The notes under the pieces are model-generated. The model worked only from the letters and a program-made list of their open reading frames with translations. It did not search any database and was not told the DNA's origin. Below are positions 7,744 to 16,394 of a stretch of 23,290 nt of DNA, one piece after another. A program made the translations under genes and the position numbers. How positions within the stretch are numbered: position 1 is the stretch's first letter; every line of letters starts with the position of its first letter. Origin of the DNA: Calditrichia bacterium (lineage in GTDB: Bacteria > Calditrichota > Calditrichia > Calditrichales > Calditrichaceae); contig JALWEA010000549.1 of NCBI GenBank assembly GCA_027039465.1, forward strand, positions 1 to 23,290, given 5' to 3'.

Positions 7744-8066
7744 TCGCAAAACAAAATTCGCAAGCCTTTTTAATCTACCAAAAGCCGTTAGCCCCAGCGT
7801 TTACGCATGGGTAAAATGCAGAACAAAATTTTTCCCACCTTTTAGGGTGATAATTAATGTTGCAATTTACTTTTAAAGGACGTAAACGTCCTAATTTATT
7901 GACATTTTTATTAATTTTGATCCCCAGCCTAAAGTCTGGGGCTAACAATCTTCATCTTTAAAAGTTCTGATACACCGTTGTTTCCCCTTACGAGTTTCGC
8001 AGAATCACTCGTAAACCGGACGCGATTATTCGCCTTTGTTAGTGAGAAACTGCAACCATCTCCTAT

Positions 8067-8993
8067 TCAGCCGCCGGAAATTTCCGCCATGATCTGCTTT
8101 GCCAATTGCTTTAAATTCTCTTCCCTTTCGACTCGGTGCCAATCGATGCGTTTGTCGGCACGGAACCAGGTAAGTTGTCGCTTGGCGTAACGGCGTGAAT
8201 TGCGTTTGATTTGTTCGATCATGGCTTCCCGCGAGATTTTGCCCTGCAAATAAGCAATCACTTCTTTGTAACCCACCGTGTTCAGTGCGTTTAAATCGGG
8301 CGCATAGTCCATTTCCAACAGGCGCCTGACTTCCGCTTCCAATCCGGCTTGCAACATGGCATCCACCCGTTTGTTGATGCGCGCGTACAATTGAGATCGC
8401 TCGCTATTCAACCCCCAAAAGCGAACCGGAAACGGCGCCGGCGTCGTTTTTTGCCCGTGCCAATAGGAAAACGGTTTGTCCGTTACCAGATACACTTCCA
8501 GACTGCGCAAAATACGTTGTTTGTCCGTGGGACTGATTTTTTGCGCGTATTGCGGATCAACGGTTTGCAACTCCGCGTACAGCGAGGCCAATCCCTCGTT
8601 GGCCAATCGTTCGTTGAGTTGCCTGCGCACCTTCTCGTCCCGCGCTTCGACTTCAAAAATGCCGTCAACAAGGGCGCGAATGTAAAACCCGGAACCGCCT
8701 ACCACCACGGGTTGTTTTCCCTGCCGTAAAAGGCGTTCAATGGTTTTGCGCGCCTCCTGACCGAATCGTCCTGCGCTGTAATATTCATCCGGATCACAAA
8801 TATCGATAAAATAATGAGGAATCTTTTGCAAAACTTCCGTGGGAGGCTTGGCCGTACCGATATCCATGTAACGGTAAATCTGCCGCGAATCGGCGGATAT
8901 CACTTCGATCGGCAGCAGTTCGGCTAAGTAAAGCGATAAAGCTGTTTTGCCGACCGCCGTCGGGCCGACAATGATGGGAACGATGCGTTGCAC
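8067..8993 (-). CDS. miaA: tRNA dimethylallyltransferase
   Basis: MiaA attaches a dimethylallyl group to N6 of A37 in tRNAs reading codons that start with U. The P-loop GPTAVGKT, the ISADSRQIYRYMDIGTAKP segment, PHYFIDICDP, VVVGGSGFYIRAL and the C-terminal RRYAKRQLTWFRAD are all diagnostic. I prefer the GTG start at 8993, which puts the P-loop about ten residues in, as in the family. A TTG at 9023 would add ten residues but has no ribosome site. The gene order mutL then miaA is the one known from enterobacteria (mutL-miaA-hfq). Here a 190-bp repeat separates the two genes and no hfq follows. Confidence 0.93.
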   Translation of the reverse strand: MQRIVPIIVGPTAVGKTALSLYLAELLPIEVISADSRQIYRYMDIGTAKPPTEVLQKIPHYFIDICDPDEYYSAGRFGQEARKTIERLLRQGKQPVVVGGSGFYIRALVDGIFEVEARDEKVRRQLNERLANEGLASLYAELQTVDPQYAQKISPTDKQRILRSLEVYLVTDKPFSYWHGQKTTPAPFPVRFWGLNSERSQLYARINKRVDAMLQAGLEAEVRRLLEMDYAPDLNALNTVGYKEVIAYLQGKISREAMIEQIKRNSRRYAKRQLTWFRADKRIDWHRVEREENLKQLAKQIMAEISGG

Positions 8994-9044
8994 GGTTAAA
9001 ATTGATTCCTGCGTTGGATGCAATGGGACAATATTTTAATTTTG

Positions 9045-9235
9045 AGAAACCTTTAAAAAATTCATTTGCGATGTTTAACTCACCCCCTCATTCCCCCTCT
9101 CTTCTTCGAAGAGAGGGGGACGTAATCCGATGTCTAACATGGACTTAGCCATGATCAGTAGGTGGGTGATATCAGCGCCAATAATTCAAATATTGAAAAA
9201 ATCCTGAAATCATGGCAATTTTTTCAAAGTTTTCT
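9045..9235 (-). repeat. Copy 2 of about 190-bp inverted repeat pair
   Basis: The reverse complement of this stretch aligns with 70-264 through the same landmarks: the TTAAACATCGCA end, a CCCCCTCTCTT...AAGAGAGGGGG hairpin (11-bp perfect stem, about 9093-9119), CATGGCTAAGTCCATG and GATATC. It occupies nearly all of the 268-base gap between mutL and miaA and contains no ORF. The two copies face each other across about 8.8 kb. Confidence 0.75.
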
Positions 9236-9291
9236 TTTAATTTTTGGGAATTCATCCGTTGCCCGCCCTGTTTTTGCGGCACGAAACCGGC

Positions 9292-11136
9292 TTACGGGAT
9301 GCGCTTAAACTTGCGATCCAGCTCTTCCAAATCAATGGTTACAATCACCGGCCGTCCGTGCGGACAGAAAAACGGTGTTTCGCAGGCAAAGAGCTGATCG
9401 ACCAAATTCTGCATTTCGGTTTGGGACAACTTTTCACCGGATTTAACGGCATTCTTACAGGCATAAGCCGCAGCGACTTTTTCAAAATGATTGAAATCGG
9501 TCAACGGTTCGTTTTTGTAGTAATCGATAATATCCAAAAGGATTTGCGATTCCCGGCCCACCTTAACGTCCGAAGGCATGGCTTCGATCACAATGGTCGT
9601 GCCGCTGAAAACCTTAATACTGAAACCGATTTTATTCAGTACTTCCCGAATTTCCTTAAAAACCATGAAATCTTCGTAATTGAGCGTCAGCTTTTGCGGG
9701 AACAATAATTTCTGGCCGTAGCCCATGCCTTCTTTGTTCAGCACCTTTAAAATCCGTTCGTACAAAATACGCTCATGCGCCACATGCTGATCGATAATCA
9801 CCATGCCGCTCTTGATTTCCGAAATAATGTAGCGATTGTGCAATTGCCAAAATTGAACTTCCGGTTGTGTGGCGCGCCCCACGGTCGGCGGCGAAGAGGT
9901 AATACGTTCCGATTCGGGCGGAACGCTTTCTGCAGGCGCCTGGGAATCCGTTTCTTTTTGCTCCGTTGCAGGCGTTTGATCCGCAAAATAGGCCAAACTT
10001 AACTGAGCACCGGAATAGCGTCCCATATAGCGATTCTTATGGCGCAACTCTTCGATAATTTGGCGCGGCTTTTGTTCCTGATTCATGGTTTGTTGCAAGG
10101 CGCTGCCTTCGGGAGTGGAGGTAAATTCGGGAATCACGCCCTCATCGCTCAGGGTTTTGCGAACCGCATTGATGACAAAATAATACAAACTGCGATCATT
10201 GGAAAACCGAACTTCCATTTTGGTGGGATGCACATTAACATCCACCAACCCCGGATTCATTTCCAAATAAAGGACGTAAATGGGATATTCGCCGGGATGA
10301 ATTAAATTGCCGTAAGCCTGGAAAATAGCATGATTGAGCGATTTGGAAATAATGGGTCGCCCGTTTAAGAACAGAAATTGAAAGCCGCGCGACTTGCGCA
10401 CCACGTCCGGCCGACTGACAAAGCCGCGCAATTCCACACCGCCCAAACTGGCGTTTACTTTGAGCAGACCACGAAAAACGGATGCGCCTAAAACTTCCTG
10501 CACACGCTGCCCCACATCGGTGGCTTTTAAATGGTAAACCTCGCGCCCGTCAATCATTAAATCGAATGAAATATTGGGATAAGCCAAAAAGAAACGTTTA
10601 AGCACGGTTAAAATCTGTTGAATTTCGGCATTGTCCGAACGCAGGAATTGGCGACGCGCCGGTGTGTTAAAAAACAGGTTTCGTACGGAAATGCTTGTGC
10701 CCGTATTGGCCGCCGCTTTTTTAAAACGGGGATTGCGTCCGCCGTCAAGATAATAAACGCTGGCCATGGCATCTTCGGCACGACGGGATCGAATCTCTAC
10801 CTGAGAGACCGATGCAATACTCGGTAAAGCCTCGCCCCGAAACCCCAGGGTCTCGATATGCTCCAAATCGCTTTGCGAACGAATTTTACTGGTGGCATGG
10901 CGTTCAAAGGCTAATGGCAGATCCGCTTCGCTCATGCCCAATCCGTTGTCAACCACCTGGATCAGCTTTTTACCGCCTTCTTCAATAATAATACGAATGT
11001 GGTCGGCTTCGGCGTCAATGGCATTCTCCACCAACTCTTTCACGACCGAGGCCGGGCGCTCCACCACTTCGCCCGCAGCGATTTTATTGGCCAGGTTTTC
11101 CGGCAAAATCTGTATTTTTGTTTTATCGCTACTCAT
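9292..11136 (-). CDS. mutL: DNA mismatch repair endonuclease MutL
   Basis: The N-terminal GHKL ATPase is complete: KIAAGEVVERPASVVKELVENAIDA, VVDNGLGM, ERHATSKI and TLGFRGEALPSI. The C-terminal domain carries the endonuclease metal motif as DQHVAHERILYE (from about residue 449; the usual DQHA has Val for Ala), ACKNAVKSGEKL, and the closing CPHGRP Zn motif. It is therefore a nicking-type MutL, as in bacteria lacking MutH, rather than the E. coli type. About 615 residues is normal. I chose the third in-frame ATG (11136), preceded by TAGGGA at correct spacing and giving MSSDKTKIQILPEN, as in the family. The upstream ATG at 11184 has no ribosome site. A 155-bp gap and a repeat precede miaA. Confidence 0.95.
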   Translation of the reverse strand: MSSDKTKIQILPENLANKIAAGEVVERPASVVKELVENAIDAEADHIRIIIEEGGKKLIQVVDNGLGMSEADLPLAFERHATSKIRSQSDLEHIETLGFRGEALPSIASVSQVEIRSRRAEDAMASVYYLDGGRNPRFKKAAANTGTSISVRNLFFNTPARRQFLRSDNAEIQQILTVLKRFFLAYPNISFDLMIDGREVYHLKATDVGQRVQEVLGASVFRGLLKVNASLGGVELRGFVSRPDVVRKSRGFQFLFLNGRPIISKSLNHAIFQAYGNLIHPGEYPIYVLYLEMNPGLVDVNVHPTKMEVRFSNDRSLYYFVINAVRKTLSDEGVIPEFTSTPEGSALQQTMNQEQKPRQIIEELRHKNRYMGRYSGAQLSLAYFADQTPATEQKETDSQAPAESVPPESERITSSPPTVGRATQPEVQFWQLHNRYIISEIKSGMVIIDQHVAHERILYERILKVLNKEGMGYGQKLLFPQKLTLNYEDFMVFKEIREVLNKIGFSIKVFSGTTIVIEAMPSDVKVGRESQILLDIIDYYKNEPLTDFNHFEKVAAAYACKNAVKSGEKLSQTEMQNLVDQLFACETPFFCPHGRPVIVTIDLEELDRKFKRIP

Positions 11137-11209
11137 TGTTTCCCTATTTAATTTCATTGGCCAAATATAAAAAAGTTCGGGCATTAAAAAAAATGATTTA
11201 GATTGGGGG

Positions 11210-11520
11210 AATGGGGAAAGAGCTAATGGTTAAGGGTTAAGAGTTGAGAGTTAAGGGGAAAGCGTTATTCGTGTATTCGTTATTCGTTAATCGGGAATCA
11301 TTGTTTGGGCAGTCGTTGGCCGATCGGTTGCCGAGTGTTTCGCCGATGAGTTAGATGATTATTCTGAAAGCCGACAATTTTAAAGCGAAACGTATCGAGG
11401 CTCCGATCGCAAATAAAACACCGATTATTGAGATGAGAGATCGTATCGAGACAGGGTTGCCGATGGGAAATGCTTGAATGGTAAAACAGTTATTCGTGAA
11501 TCGTGAATTATTGTGCGTAC
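11210..11520 (+). repeat. Composite intergenic repeat, rearranged copy
   Basis: Heptamers (GGTTAAG/GAGTTAAG) at 11228-11256 are followed by a 51-base stretch, 11257-11307, that differs from 22653-22703 at only two positions. The remainder diverges: GATCGTATCGAGACA at about 11442-11456 parallels GATCGTATCGAGGCA near 22593, and a second GTTATTCGTGAATCG word lies at about 11489-11505. No gene is seen in this 375-base stretch. Confidence 0.7.
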
Positions 11521-11549
11521 AGAGAGTGGCGCGTCCGGTCCTCGATACA

Positions 11550-11740
11550 ATTCCGCTTGTCCGGTGGCTATCGTATATACGTTACTGGCAAATGCAGAAC
11601 TCCATAGGCTAGAATCGAAATCTTATTTAAAAGAACTATTGAAAATATTTCCCGATTACCCTGTAAAAAAATTAGAAAATTTATTACTTGCTATTCGGAA
11701 AAATATAAATTTTAAACAATTAAATTTTTTTAAATCTTGA
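11550..11740 (+). pseudogene. IS66-family transposase C-terminal remnant
   Basis: About 60 codons encode ACPVAIVYTLLANAELHRLE, then SYLKELLKIFPDYPVKKLENLL and an AT-rich tail to a stop. This fits the C-terminal domain of IS66-type transposases (usual pattern: AAIIYSLLANAKLHGLEPYAWLKDVL, then PDHP and ELLP). The usual LLPW/H ending is decayed, and no upstream catalytic domain is present; upstream sequence is repeat DNA. It is a fossil of an insertion at the boundary between the two gene blocks. The family call rests on motif memory only. Confidence 0.5.
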
Positions 11741-12010
11741 GAAAGGGAAAATGGAATTAACAAATTTGATGTTTATGAACTTGAGTTGTAAGGAAAAATG
11801 ATATTATTGAATTAGGAACAAGTAAGGCAACCGACCGGATGGTGAAATCTATTTTAATATGTGCAAAATGGAAAAATTTTAAGTAAATTATTAATAGCAA
11901 TTTCAAAATGGATAATTGTTTGATAATGTTAAAGCCATGTTTAAAACATATCAGGGATTCGATAAAATGACAGCATAAGTTTTAGAGCTAAAAAACAAAA
12001 TTTTTAAATA
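11741..12010. other. AT-rich leader before the kinase gene
   Basis: About 270 bases with no ORF. The sequence is much more AT-rich than the left half of the window and may include further insertion-element debris. It must contain the promoter of the kinase-activator pair. I could find neither a convincing sigma-70 hexamer pair nor a -24/-12 sigma-54 element, so the promoter is not assigned. Confidence 0.5.
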
Positions 12011-12022
12011 GTGGGTATTCAA

Positions 12023-14620
12023 ATGCTCAAGAAAACCATTTCTTATTACAAGATCATCGAAAAAATTGGTCAAGGAGGAATGGGCATTGTTTATAAAGCA
12101 ATCGATATACGTTTAAATAGGATAGTAGCTCTAAAAATTCTCCCTTCTCCCCTAAGTTTAAATGAGAAAAAACGTCAGCGATTCATTCATGAAGCACAAG
12201 CCGAATCTGCCATAAATCATCCTAATATTTGCCAGGTTTACGACATCGGTCATGAAAATGATGTTGATTATATTGTTATGGAATATGTTGAAGGAGAAAC
12301 GCTTCGTCAACTAATAGATACAAAAGGCAAATTAACAGAGAATGAAGTAATCAAAATTGGTATCGAAATCTGTTCCGCTGTACAGGCTGCCCATGAAAAA
12401 GGCATTATTCATCGTGACATTAAACCGGATAATATCATGATTACCAGGCAAGGCAGCGTAAAAATCATGGATTTTGGCCTGGCCAAGTTAAAAAGAGAAA
12501 CGCAGCCTTTAGAACCTTCCGAAATCAATATTGAAAAAGGGACATCTTTATCTTTACTCACCTCGCTGAGTACACTAATGGGCACAGTTTTTTACATGTC
12601 TCCTGAACAAATTGAGAAAGGAGAAATAGATGAACGAACTGATATTTTCTCACTAGGCATTGTATTGTATGAGATGATTACCGGCCAACAACCATTTAGC
12701 GGTTTGGATAATCTGGCCATTATGGAAGCTATCTTGGAAAAAGAGCCCGTGCCGCCATCTGCCTTGGTACAGGTAAGCCAGAAGATGGAAAACATCATTT
12801 TGAAGGCTCTTGCAAAAGAACCCGTCAATCGCTTCCCAAATATCAAAGATCTTCGAGAAAAGCTGGAAGAGCTGTCAAACATTCAGATCAATAGAGAAAC
12901 TAAAAAGAAAAAGGTACTGACCAGGGGATTTGTTTCATTGGCAATATTGCTAATTGGTTTTGTAGGTTTGCGCCTTTATTTTCAAAGTAAAACGACAAAA
13001 ATCCGTTTATATCCCGTTTTAAATTCTGCAGCTATGGAAGTATCTCCTGTCTTCAGTCCCGACGGTAAAAGAATACTGTATCGATACTATACGAATTCTT
13101 TAAGAACCGGGGGCAGCTTCATTAATATTTACAATATGAGTGACGAATCAGAAAAGACCTGGCACTTTCAGGGAGAGCCTCTGGATTGGGTTGACAATCA
13201 CATCCTTTTTTCTCGATTGGATAAAGGACTTTTTGTTACCGATAGTACTTTTTCCTTTGATGAAAGGATTGCTGATTTTGGTCGCTGGGCACATTTTTCT
13301 CCGGATGGAAAACAAATTGTTTTCTCGCGGACAATAACAGGCATGATAGGCGCACGTAACGACATCTATTTGTATGATTTCAATTCCCGGAAAATTGAAA
13401 AGATCTCTCCAGATAACGGGCTTTTATATTCCGATCCATCCTGGTCGCCGGATGGCAGAAGGATTTTTTGTGTGGGCGGAGAAGGAAGTGTGTATGAGCT
13501 GTGGTCGATCGATATAAGAACGCGGCAAGTCCATCAGATAAGCAACTTTGGCTGCTGGATCAAGAATCCAATAGTTTCTCGGAGCCTCAACAAATTATAT
13601 TTTCTTTCCGACAAAACTGGTGGCTTCGACATCTGGTCCGTGGATTTGAATGCCTCCGATGGACAAATAGATGGATTCCCTAAGCAGATAACGCCTGGTT
13701 TGAATGTCGCCATGATGGACATTGATACAAAGGGGCAAAAAATTATTTTTGAAAATGATAAAATTGTATCGACCATCAATTGGACGACATTCGCACAATT
13801 AAATGAACAAAATTTGGGTGGAAGAAACTTGCCTGAAAAATACGAAAATATAGAGAGTATTCGTCTATCACCGGACAAGTCCCGGTTGCTGATAGAAACA
13901 GCGGATAAAGGAGCGCGTTGTATGGTCATCAAATCGCTGAAAGACAATTCGGAGATTGTTTTAGGCAAAGGATTAAAACCATTTGCTCCTTCCTGGTCTG
14001 CAGACGGAAAGTGGATCGTCTACGATGCCGGTGGCGGTGACAATGCCGATATCTGGCGCATACCGGCTACGGGCGGGAAACCGGAGATCGTTATTGAGCA
14101 TCCCGGCGCCGATTGGATGCCCACCTATTCTCCTGACGGCGACAAACTCTGCTTCGTCTCCAATCGTTTGAACAATCAATTTGATCTGTGGATTAAAGAT
14201 TTCGTTACCGGCAAAATTTATCCCATTACTAATACACCCGAACATGAATCCAGAGGATTCTGGTCGCATAAAGGGGATCTTCTGGCCTATTTCAGCATAG
14301 ATAAAGCACGTAGAAGTGCCAGTATCTGTGTTTATAATTTTGAAACAGGAAAGACAAGCACCATAATGACATATCATCCACCTGTACCCTATGCGATAAC
14401 GCTCATAAGTTGGAAAAAGGATGATATGGCGCTTTACATCGTAAAAGATACCGTTGGCTGTGCCAAATTGTTAATGGAAATCCCAATAAGTGGCGGTTCC
14501 CCAAAAATTTTAGGACAGTTCAGATGGGAAGAAATATCCACAATCGATGTTTGTGGAGATACTCTCTATTTCGTTAGTGCCAACCATGGCGCAGACATCT
14601 GGATGCTGGAATTGGAATAG
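12023..14620 (+). CDS. Membrane Ser/Thr kinase with TolB-like propeller
   Basis: The N-terminal half is a complete Hanks-type kinase (numbering from the GTG at 12011): GQGGMG (20-25), catalytic Lys in VALK (42), HRDIKPDN (134-141), DFG (154-156), SPEQ in place of APE, and DIFSLGIVLYEM. A Lys-rich linker leads into one membrane helix (about 305-324). The remaining 540 residues hold at least five PD40/TolB strands (FSPDGKRILY, FSPDGKQIVFS, WSPDGRRIF, WSADGKWIVYD, YSPDGDKLCFVS), which form a beta-propeller. I infer a cytoplasmic kinase with an extracytoplasmic ligand-sensing propeller. The ATG at 12023 has a weak GGGT upstream; the GTG start is an alternative. The activator gene follows directly, making it the most likely substrate or partner. 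Confidence 0.93.
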   Translation: MLKKTISYYKIIEKIGQGGMGIVYKAIDIRLNRIVALKILPSPLSLNEKKRQRFIHEAQAESAINHPNICQVYDIGHENDVDYIVMEYVEGETLRQLIDTKGKLTENEVIKIGIEICSAVQAAHEKGIIHRDIKPDNIMITRQGSVKIMDFGLAKLKRETQPLEPSEINIEKGTSLSLLTSLSTLMGTVFYMSPEQIEKGEIDERTDIFSLGIVLYEMITGQQPFSGLDNLAIMEAILEKEPVPPSALVQVSQKMENIILKALAKEPVNRFPNIKDLREKLEELSNIQINRETKKKKVLTRGFVSLAILLIGFVGLRLYFQSKTTKIRLYPVLNSAAMEVSPVFSPDGKRILYRYYTNSLRTGGSFINIYNMSDESEKTWHFQGEPLDWVDNHILFSRLDKGLFVTDSTFSFDERIADFGRWAHFSPDGKQIVFSRTITGMIGARNDIYLYDFNSRKIEKISPDNGLLYSDPSWSPDGRRIFCVGGEGSVYELWSIDIRTRQVHQISNFGCWIKNPIVSRSLNKLYFLSDKTGGFDIWSVDLNASDGQIDGFPKQITPGLNVAMMDIDTKGQKIIFENDKIVSTINWTTFAQLNEQNLGGRNLPEKYENIESIRLSPDKSRLLIETADKGARCMVIKSLKDNSEIVLGKGLKPFAPSWSADGKWIVYDAGGGDNADIWRIPATGGKPEIVIEHPGADWMPTYSPDGDKLCFVSNRLNNQFDLWIKDFVTGKIYPITNTPEHESRGFWSHKGDLLAYFSIDKARRSASICVYNFETGKTSTIMTYHPPVPYAITLISWKKDDMALYIVKDTVGCAKLLMEIPISGGSPKILGQFRWEEISTIDVCGDTLYFVSANHGADIWMLELE

Positions 14621-14665
14621 TTGAATAAATCAAAGAACCGGACAAGTCTTGAGGTAAATCAAGAA

Positions 14666-16168
14666 ATGAATTATAAACGTCTCTATGAAATAGGAAAACA
14701 CCTTTTAGCCGAATCGGACTCAGAAAAGCTGCTGCACGCCGCGATCGATTACGCCATTGAAATGTCCGGCGCCGAGCGTGGAATGTTGATCCTTTTTGGA
14801 GAGAATGGCGAAGTCTTTTTTGAAACCGCTCGAAATCTAAAGAAAAAAGACATTGAAAATCCTAAATTCGAAATTAGCAGGACCATCATCAATACAGTAA
14901 GGGAAAAGGCTAATCCCATTTGCCTGCGTAACGCCCACGATGTTCCGTTGTTTCAAAAAAGCAAAAGTATCGACCGTCTTAAAATTCTTTCGGTTATCTG
15001 TTTGCCATTGCAATATCAAGGTCGGTTATTTGGAGTTCTTTATCTTGACAACCGTACAGTGCGTGGCGCTTTTAAATCCGAAACTTGTTCGTCTATGGAA
15101 GAGTTTGCAGACCTTATCTCTCTTTCAGCTTACCGTGCTCTGGAAAGAAAAAAACTTTCAAACCGAGTGCAAGACCTTGAACAAGAACTTCGTCAAGAAT
15201 ACGAGTTTGAAACTGTTTTGGGGCATTCACCACAAATGGTCAGAGTTCTGGAACTGGTTTCTCAAGTCGCCGAAACCGATGCTACTGTGCTCATTGAAGG
15301 TGAAACCGGTACGGGCAAAGAATTGGTCGCCCGCGCCGTCCATCGCAACAGTCAGCGTAAAAATATGCCATTGGTTTCCATCAATTGCGGGGCCATTCCG
15401 GAAAATCTTTTGGAATCCGAACTTTTTGGCTTTGAAAAAGGCGCCTTTACCGGTGCTACTAAACGACGTAAAGGAAAATTCGAACAGGCCGAAGGCGGAA
15501 CCATTTTTCTGGACGAGGTCGATGAAATGAGCCAGGCTTTGCAGGTTAAATTGTTGCGTATTCTGCAATGGGGCGAGTACAGCCCATTAGGCAGTGATGT
15601 AACTTGCCAGTGTAACGTTCGTATTGTAGCCGCTACTAAAAAACCATTAAATGAATTGGTTCAAAAAGGCATCTTCCGCGACGACCTCTACTATCGTCTG
15701 AATTTAATCCGTATTTACATCCCGCCCTTACGTGACCGCAAAGATGACATCCCCTTATTGGCCGATTATTTTTTCCAGAATGCCAAAGCGCGCCTTTCCA
15801 AACCGGCAGAACGGATCAGCTCCGAAGTGATTGAATGGTTAATAGAATATGATTTCCCTGGTAATGTACGCGAGTTGGAAAACATCATCAATCGGGCGGT
15901 CATTCTTTGCAAAGGTCCGGAAATAAAAATAGCGCACTTACCACCTGAAATTACCAAAAAATTTGCCACAACAGAAGTGCCATTCCAGCTCTTTAAGCAA
16001 GCCAAGAAAAATGTTTTAGAAAATTTTGAACGTTCTTATTTGCTAAAAGTTTTAAAAACGAGCAGAGGTAATATAAAAAAAGCTGCCCAGCTTTCAGGAA
16101 TGCATGAAAAGAATTTTCACCAAAAATTGAAACGGTATGGAATAAGCGCCAAAGATTTAAAAAAATAA
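14666..16168 (+). CDS. GAF-domain sigma-54 activator (bEBP)
   Basis: A bacterial enhancer-binding protein that opens sigma-54 promoters with ATP energy. The order is (numbering from the TTG at 14621): GAF sensor domain (about 30-170), coiled linker (about 172-195), AAA+ domain with Walker A GETGTGKE (227-234), the sigma-54-contacting GAFTGA loop (274-279) and Walker B GGTIFLDE (292-299), then a Fis-type helix-turn-helix (about 472-510). The central domain has no missing motif, so it should be active. It has a GAF rather than a receiver input, so control by a small ligand or by the neighbouring kinase is likely. I favour the ATG at 14666 (GAGGT upstream); a TTG at 14621 touches the kinase stop. 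Two palindromes sit 22 bp past its stop. Confidence 0.93.
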   Translation: MNYKRLYEIGKHLLAESDSEKLLHAAIDYAIEMSGAERGMLILFGENGEVFFETARNLKKKDIENPKFEISRTIINTVREKANPICLRNAHDVPLFQKSKSIDRLKILSVICLPLQYQGRLFGVLYLDNRTVRGAFKSETCSSMEEFADLISLSAYRALERKKLSNRVQDLEQELRQEYEFETVLGHSPQMVRVLELVSQVAETDATVLIEGETGTGKELVARAVHRNSQRKNMPLVSINCGAIPENLLESELFGFEKGAFTGATKRRKGKFEQAEGGTIFLDEVDEMSQALQVKLLRILQWGEYSPLGSDVTCQCNVRIVAATKKPLNELVQKGIFRDDLYYRLNLIRIYIPPLRDRKDDIPLLADYFFQNAKARLSKPAERISSEVIEWLIEYDFPGNVRELENIINRAVILCKGPEIKIAHLPPEITKKFATTEVPFQLFKQAKKNVLENFERSYLLKVLKTSRGNIKKAAQLSGMHEKNFHQKLKRYGISAKDLKK

Positions 16169-16190
16169 TTTAGTTTCCTTTCTTTAACAA

Positions 16191-16227
16191 CTGGTAAAAC
16201 GACCAGCATGACTGGTTAATTTACCAG
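16191..16227. promoter_or_regulatory. Twin palindromic activator sites (UAS)
   Basis: Two copies of CTGGT-N6-ACCAG: 16191-16206 and 16212-16227. The ten arm bases are identical, the spacers (AAAACG, TAATTT) differ, and the centres are 21 bp apart, which is two helical turns, so both face the same side of the DNA. They lie about 120 bp upstream of the sigma-54 element at 16345, the normal distance for an enhancer bound by Fis-type HTH dimers. The neighbouring activator is the obvious candidate to bind them. A T6A6 tract at about 16230-16241 follows and may help bending. Confidence 0.75.
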
Positions 16228-16344
16228 CCTTTTTTAAAAAATCTTCTTATTTTAAATCAGACCTTTTAAAACTATTCTTGCTAACGTCTTGAAAAATCAG
16301 TTTTTAAAAAGCTCAGTTAAGTGACCCTCTTATTTCAAAAGAAA

Positions 16345-16360
16345 TGGCACATATCTTGAA
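16345..16360 (+). promoter_or_regulatory. Sigma-54 (-24/-12) promoter
   Basis: TGGCAC, 5 bases, TTGA: this matches the sigma-54 consensus TGGCAC-N5-TTGC except for A in place of the final C. Transcription would start near 16371, leaving a 24-nt leader that holds the ribosome site AAGGTG (16384-16389) and leads straight into the TTG start at 16395. The upstream palindrome pair and a sigma-54 activator gene next door make the assignment much stronger than the motif alone. Confidence 0.72.
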
Positions 16361-16394
16361 ACATTAATTTTCGATTAAAGGAAAAGGTGTTCTT

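Larger units (their letters stand above)
7498..7941. repeat. Array of hairpins with TAAA/TTTA loops
   Basis: At least seven small hairpins have unrelated stems but the same loop: TAAA at 7507-7510, 7883-7886 and 7930-7933; TTTA at 7622-7625, 7665-7668, 7800-7803 and 7841-7844. Stems include CCCCAACA/TGTTGGGG, GCCC/GGGC, AGGACG/CGTCCT and CCCCAG/CTGGGG; some contain a bulge or mismatch. Several are bordered by GTTAG or CTAAC. In the well-packed parts the loops are about 41-47 bp apart. Two further hairpins (7543-7586 with a nested stem; 7706-7743) lie inside the array. The area has no credible gene. It occupies most of the space upstream of the lipoprotein gene and downstream of miaA. Confidence 0.65.

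Noticed and set aside
11741..12010. Sigma-70-like TTGATA followed by an AT-rich hexamer near 11922
   Set aside because: The -10 match is poor and the whole region is AT-rich, so chance hits are expected.
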